A stretch of 6,972 nt of DNA from Clostridiales bacterium (GTDB lineage Bacteria > Bacillota > Clostridia > Peptostreptococcales > Anaerovoracaceae). Shown here in pieces: positions 5,729 through 6,972 of this stretch (its first letter is position 1; every line of letters starts with the position of its first letter). Location: positions 1 to 6,972 of the forward strand of contig JAAZLU010000175.1 in NCBI GenBank assembly GCA_012799165.1, given 5' to 3'. Under the pieces are notes generated by a model. It was not told the DNA's origin and ran no database searches. It worked only from the letters and a program-made list of their open reading frames with translations. The position numbers were made by a program, and so were the translations under genes.

Positions 5729-6972
5729 TTATTCCACTTTCTTAAAAACAGCCTTCGACATCATGCAGATCGGGCACTTCCATGTCTCCGGAAGATCCTC
5801 GAAACTCGTGCCGGCGGGGATGTCGCTTCCTGGATCGCCCAGAGCCGGGTCGTAGATATATCCACAGGCTCCGCATCTATATTTTACGCCCGAGGCTTCG
5901 GGGGCCTTCTTTTCTTCCTGCTCTTCGCCGAGCAGGGCTTTAACCAGAGCCGGAATCTTTGCGAAATCCTCTTCCCAAGGTCTCCAGTTCGCGCGCACAT
6001 TTTCTTCCACAACTTCAAAGCCGGCATCCGCAAGTCTTTCCTGCAGCTTTTTTACGCTCTCTCCGCTCCAGCCGTAGCAACCGAAGGCGGCAGCTCTCTT
6101 TCCTTTGAACTTCAGCTCTTGCAAATACTCAAGCCATCCTGCGACGCTGGACATAATACCGTTATTTATCGTCGGCGAGCCGACCGCTATTGCCTTGGAC
6201 CTGAATACCTCGGTCATTATTTCGTCCTTGTCGGCTTTGGCTATGCTGAAGAGCTTGACGGTGGTTTCGGGACTCTGCTTATTTATTTCGTCGGCTATCG
6301 CGTGAGCTATCTTCATCGTGCCTTCCCACATGCTGTCGTAGGCTATGGTTATGCGATTCTCGCCCTTTCCCTCCGACCATTCTCTGTATTTATCCACAAT
6401 CTGCATGGGATTATCTCGCCAGATTACGCCGTGCGAGGGCGCGATTATATCCACAGTCAGGTTCATTGCGTCGAGTTCCTTGAGCTTTTTTGCGACCATC
6501 GGCGAATAGGGGTTCACGATATTGACGTAATACTTGAGTGCTTCCTTGTAGAGCAGATCCTGATCGGCAAGATCGTTGAAGAGCTCGCCGCAGGCGAAAT
6601 GCTGGCCGAAGGCATCATTCGCGAACAGGATATTATCCCCGGTCATATAGGTCGCCATGGAATCGGGCCAGTGTATCATGCGCATCTCGACGAATATGAG
6701 CTTCTTGCCGTTGCCTATATCTATGCTGTCGCCGGTCTTTACATTGCGGAAATTCCAGCCACGCTTTCCAAACTGGCCCTCTATGCTCTTCTGGGCGAGA
6801 GCGGTGCAATATATGGGTGTGCCGGGAATCTCCTCGAGCAGTGTCGTGAGCGCCCCCGAATGATCGCACTCCGCATGATTCATGATGATGCAATCTATCT
6901 TATTTAAGTCGATCTCTCTCTTGAGATTCTCCACAAAATCGAAGCGATGTGGAGTCCAGACTGTATCTATGA
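5729..6972 (-). CDS. Flavodiiron protein with C-terminal rubredoxin domain (A-type flavoprotein), N-terminus beyond the window
   Basis: This cytoplasmic protein reduces O2 to water and/or NO to N2O at a diiron centre, with electrons passing through FMN. The frame stays open to the right edge. It shows 413 full codons, lacks perhaps the first 70-80 residues, and the GTG at 6934 is internal. The metallo-beta-lactamase-like domain shows the iron ligands: HAECDH at 6877-6860, His at 6673-6671 (HWPDSM), Asp at 6616-6614 (NDAFGQH) and His at 6433-6431 (PSHG). Their spacing of 63, 18 and 60 residues is close to the known x62-x18-x60 pattern. The flavodoxin domain begins near 6352, with the FMN phosphate loop YDSMWEGT (6340-6317) and GSPTINNG. 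A charged linker follows (Gly, Glu, Lys). Residues coded by 5884-5732 form a complete rubredoxin with CGAC and CPIC iron ligands; the Gly usual after the second pair is Met. The fusion removes the need for a separate rubredoxin, leaving only an NAD(P)H:rubredoxin reductase, as in NorV. Substrate preference cannot be read from sequence. Confidence 0.93.
   Translation of the reverse strand, partial: IDTVWTPHRFDFVENLKREIDLNKIDCIIMNHAECDHSGALTTLLEEIPGTPIYCTALAQKSIEGQFGKRGWNFRNVKTGDSIDIGNGKKLIFVEMRMIHWPDSMATYMTGDNILFANDAFGQHFACGELFNDLADQDLLYKEALKYYVNIVNPYSPMVAKKLKELDAMNLTVDIIAPSHGVIWRDNPMQIVDKYREWSEGKGENRITIAYDSMWEGTMKIAHAIADEINKQSPETTVKLFSIAKADKDEIMTEVFRSKAIAVGSPTINNGIMSSVAGWLEYLQELKFKGKRAAAFGCYGWSGESVKKLQERLADAGFEVVEENVRANWRPWEEDFAKIPALVKALLGEEQEEKKAPEASGVKYRCGACGYIYDPALGDPGSDIPAGTSFEDLPETWKCPICMMSKAVFKKVE

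Noticed and set aside
4874..6907. A 677-codon open frame on the plus strand crossing both asnS and the flavodiiron gene
   Set aside because: It is fully antisense to two genes with clear catalytic motifs, resembles no family I recognise and has no convincing ribosome binding site. Long antisense frames arise when the coding strand rarely uses TTA, CTA or TCA codons. Conserved synonymous sites or ribosome profiling on the plus strand would be needed to revive it.
6932..6934. GTG as the start of the flavodiiron protein
   Set aside because: The frame continues upstream to the window edge with residues typical of the family ([12 protein letters not shown]), and the family needs a further N-terminal part, so this codon is internal.

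Overview
The window looks like ordinary chromosome of an anaerobic, probably clostridial, member of the Bacillota. This is inferred from gene content: a flavodiiron protein with a C-terminal rubredoxin, a second-type EF-G-like GTPase, citrate lyase ligase and an AEC-family carrier. Strong GGAGG ribosome binding sites and compact rho-independent terminators fit the same picture. Base composition is near balanced by eye. No sequence search was possible, so the taxonomy is an informed guess.

Layout. Positions 1-38 are a perfect palindrome that acts as a terminator. A citC gene (133-1098, minus) reads toward it. A 120-bp divergent intergenic region (1099-1218) holds a good sigma-A promoter for the next gene, an extended -10 promoter for citC, and a small inverted repeat between them. 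An AEC-family membrane carrier (1219-2145, plus) follows. It converges on the rest of the window through a 148-bp intergenic region with a bidirectional terminator. The remaining 4.7 kb is all minus strand and transcribed from right to left: a flavodiiron protein-rubredoxin fusion (5729 to beyond 6972, N-terminus cut off), asnS (4310-5701) and an EF-G-like translation GTPase (2294-4219). The first two are 27 bp apart and almost certainly co-transcribed. The GTPase lies 90 bp further on, behind a possible promoter of its own.

How the genes work together. CitC charges citrate lyase with its acetyl group, and an AEC carrier may move an organic acid, so the divergent pair could serve organic-acid metabolism; no citrate lyase subunits are visible. 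The minus-strand cluster joins oxygen or nitric oxide detoxification to two translation genes. That is more likely shared expression than a shared pathway.

I found no mobile element, CRISPR array, tRNA or rRNA, no gene-free stretch over 300 bases, and no convincing undescribed system. The points most worth following are the changed GTPase motifs of the EF-G-like protein (Val where the catalytic His normally sits), the rubredoxin fusion, the solitary citC, and the inverted repeat between the divergent promoters.
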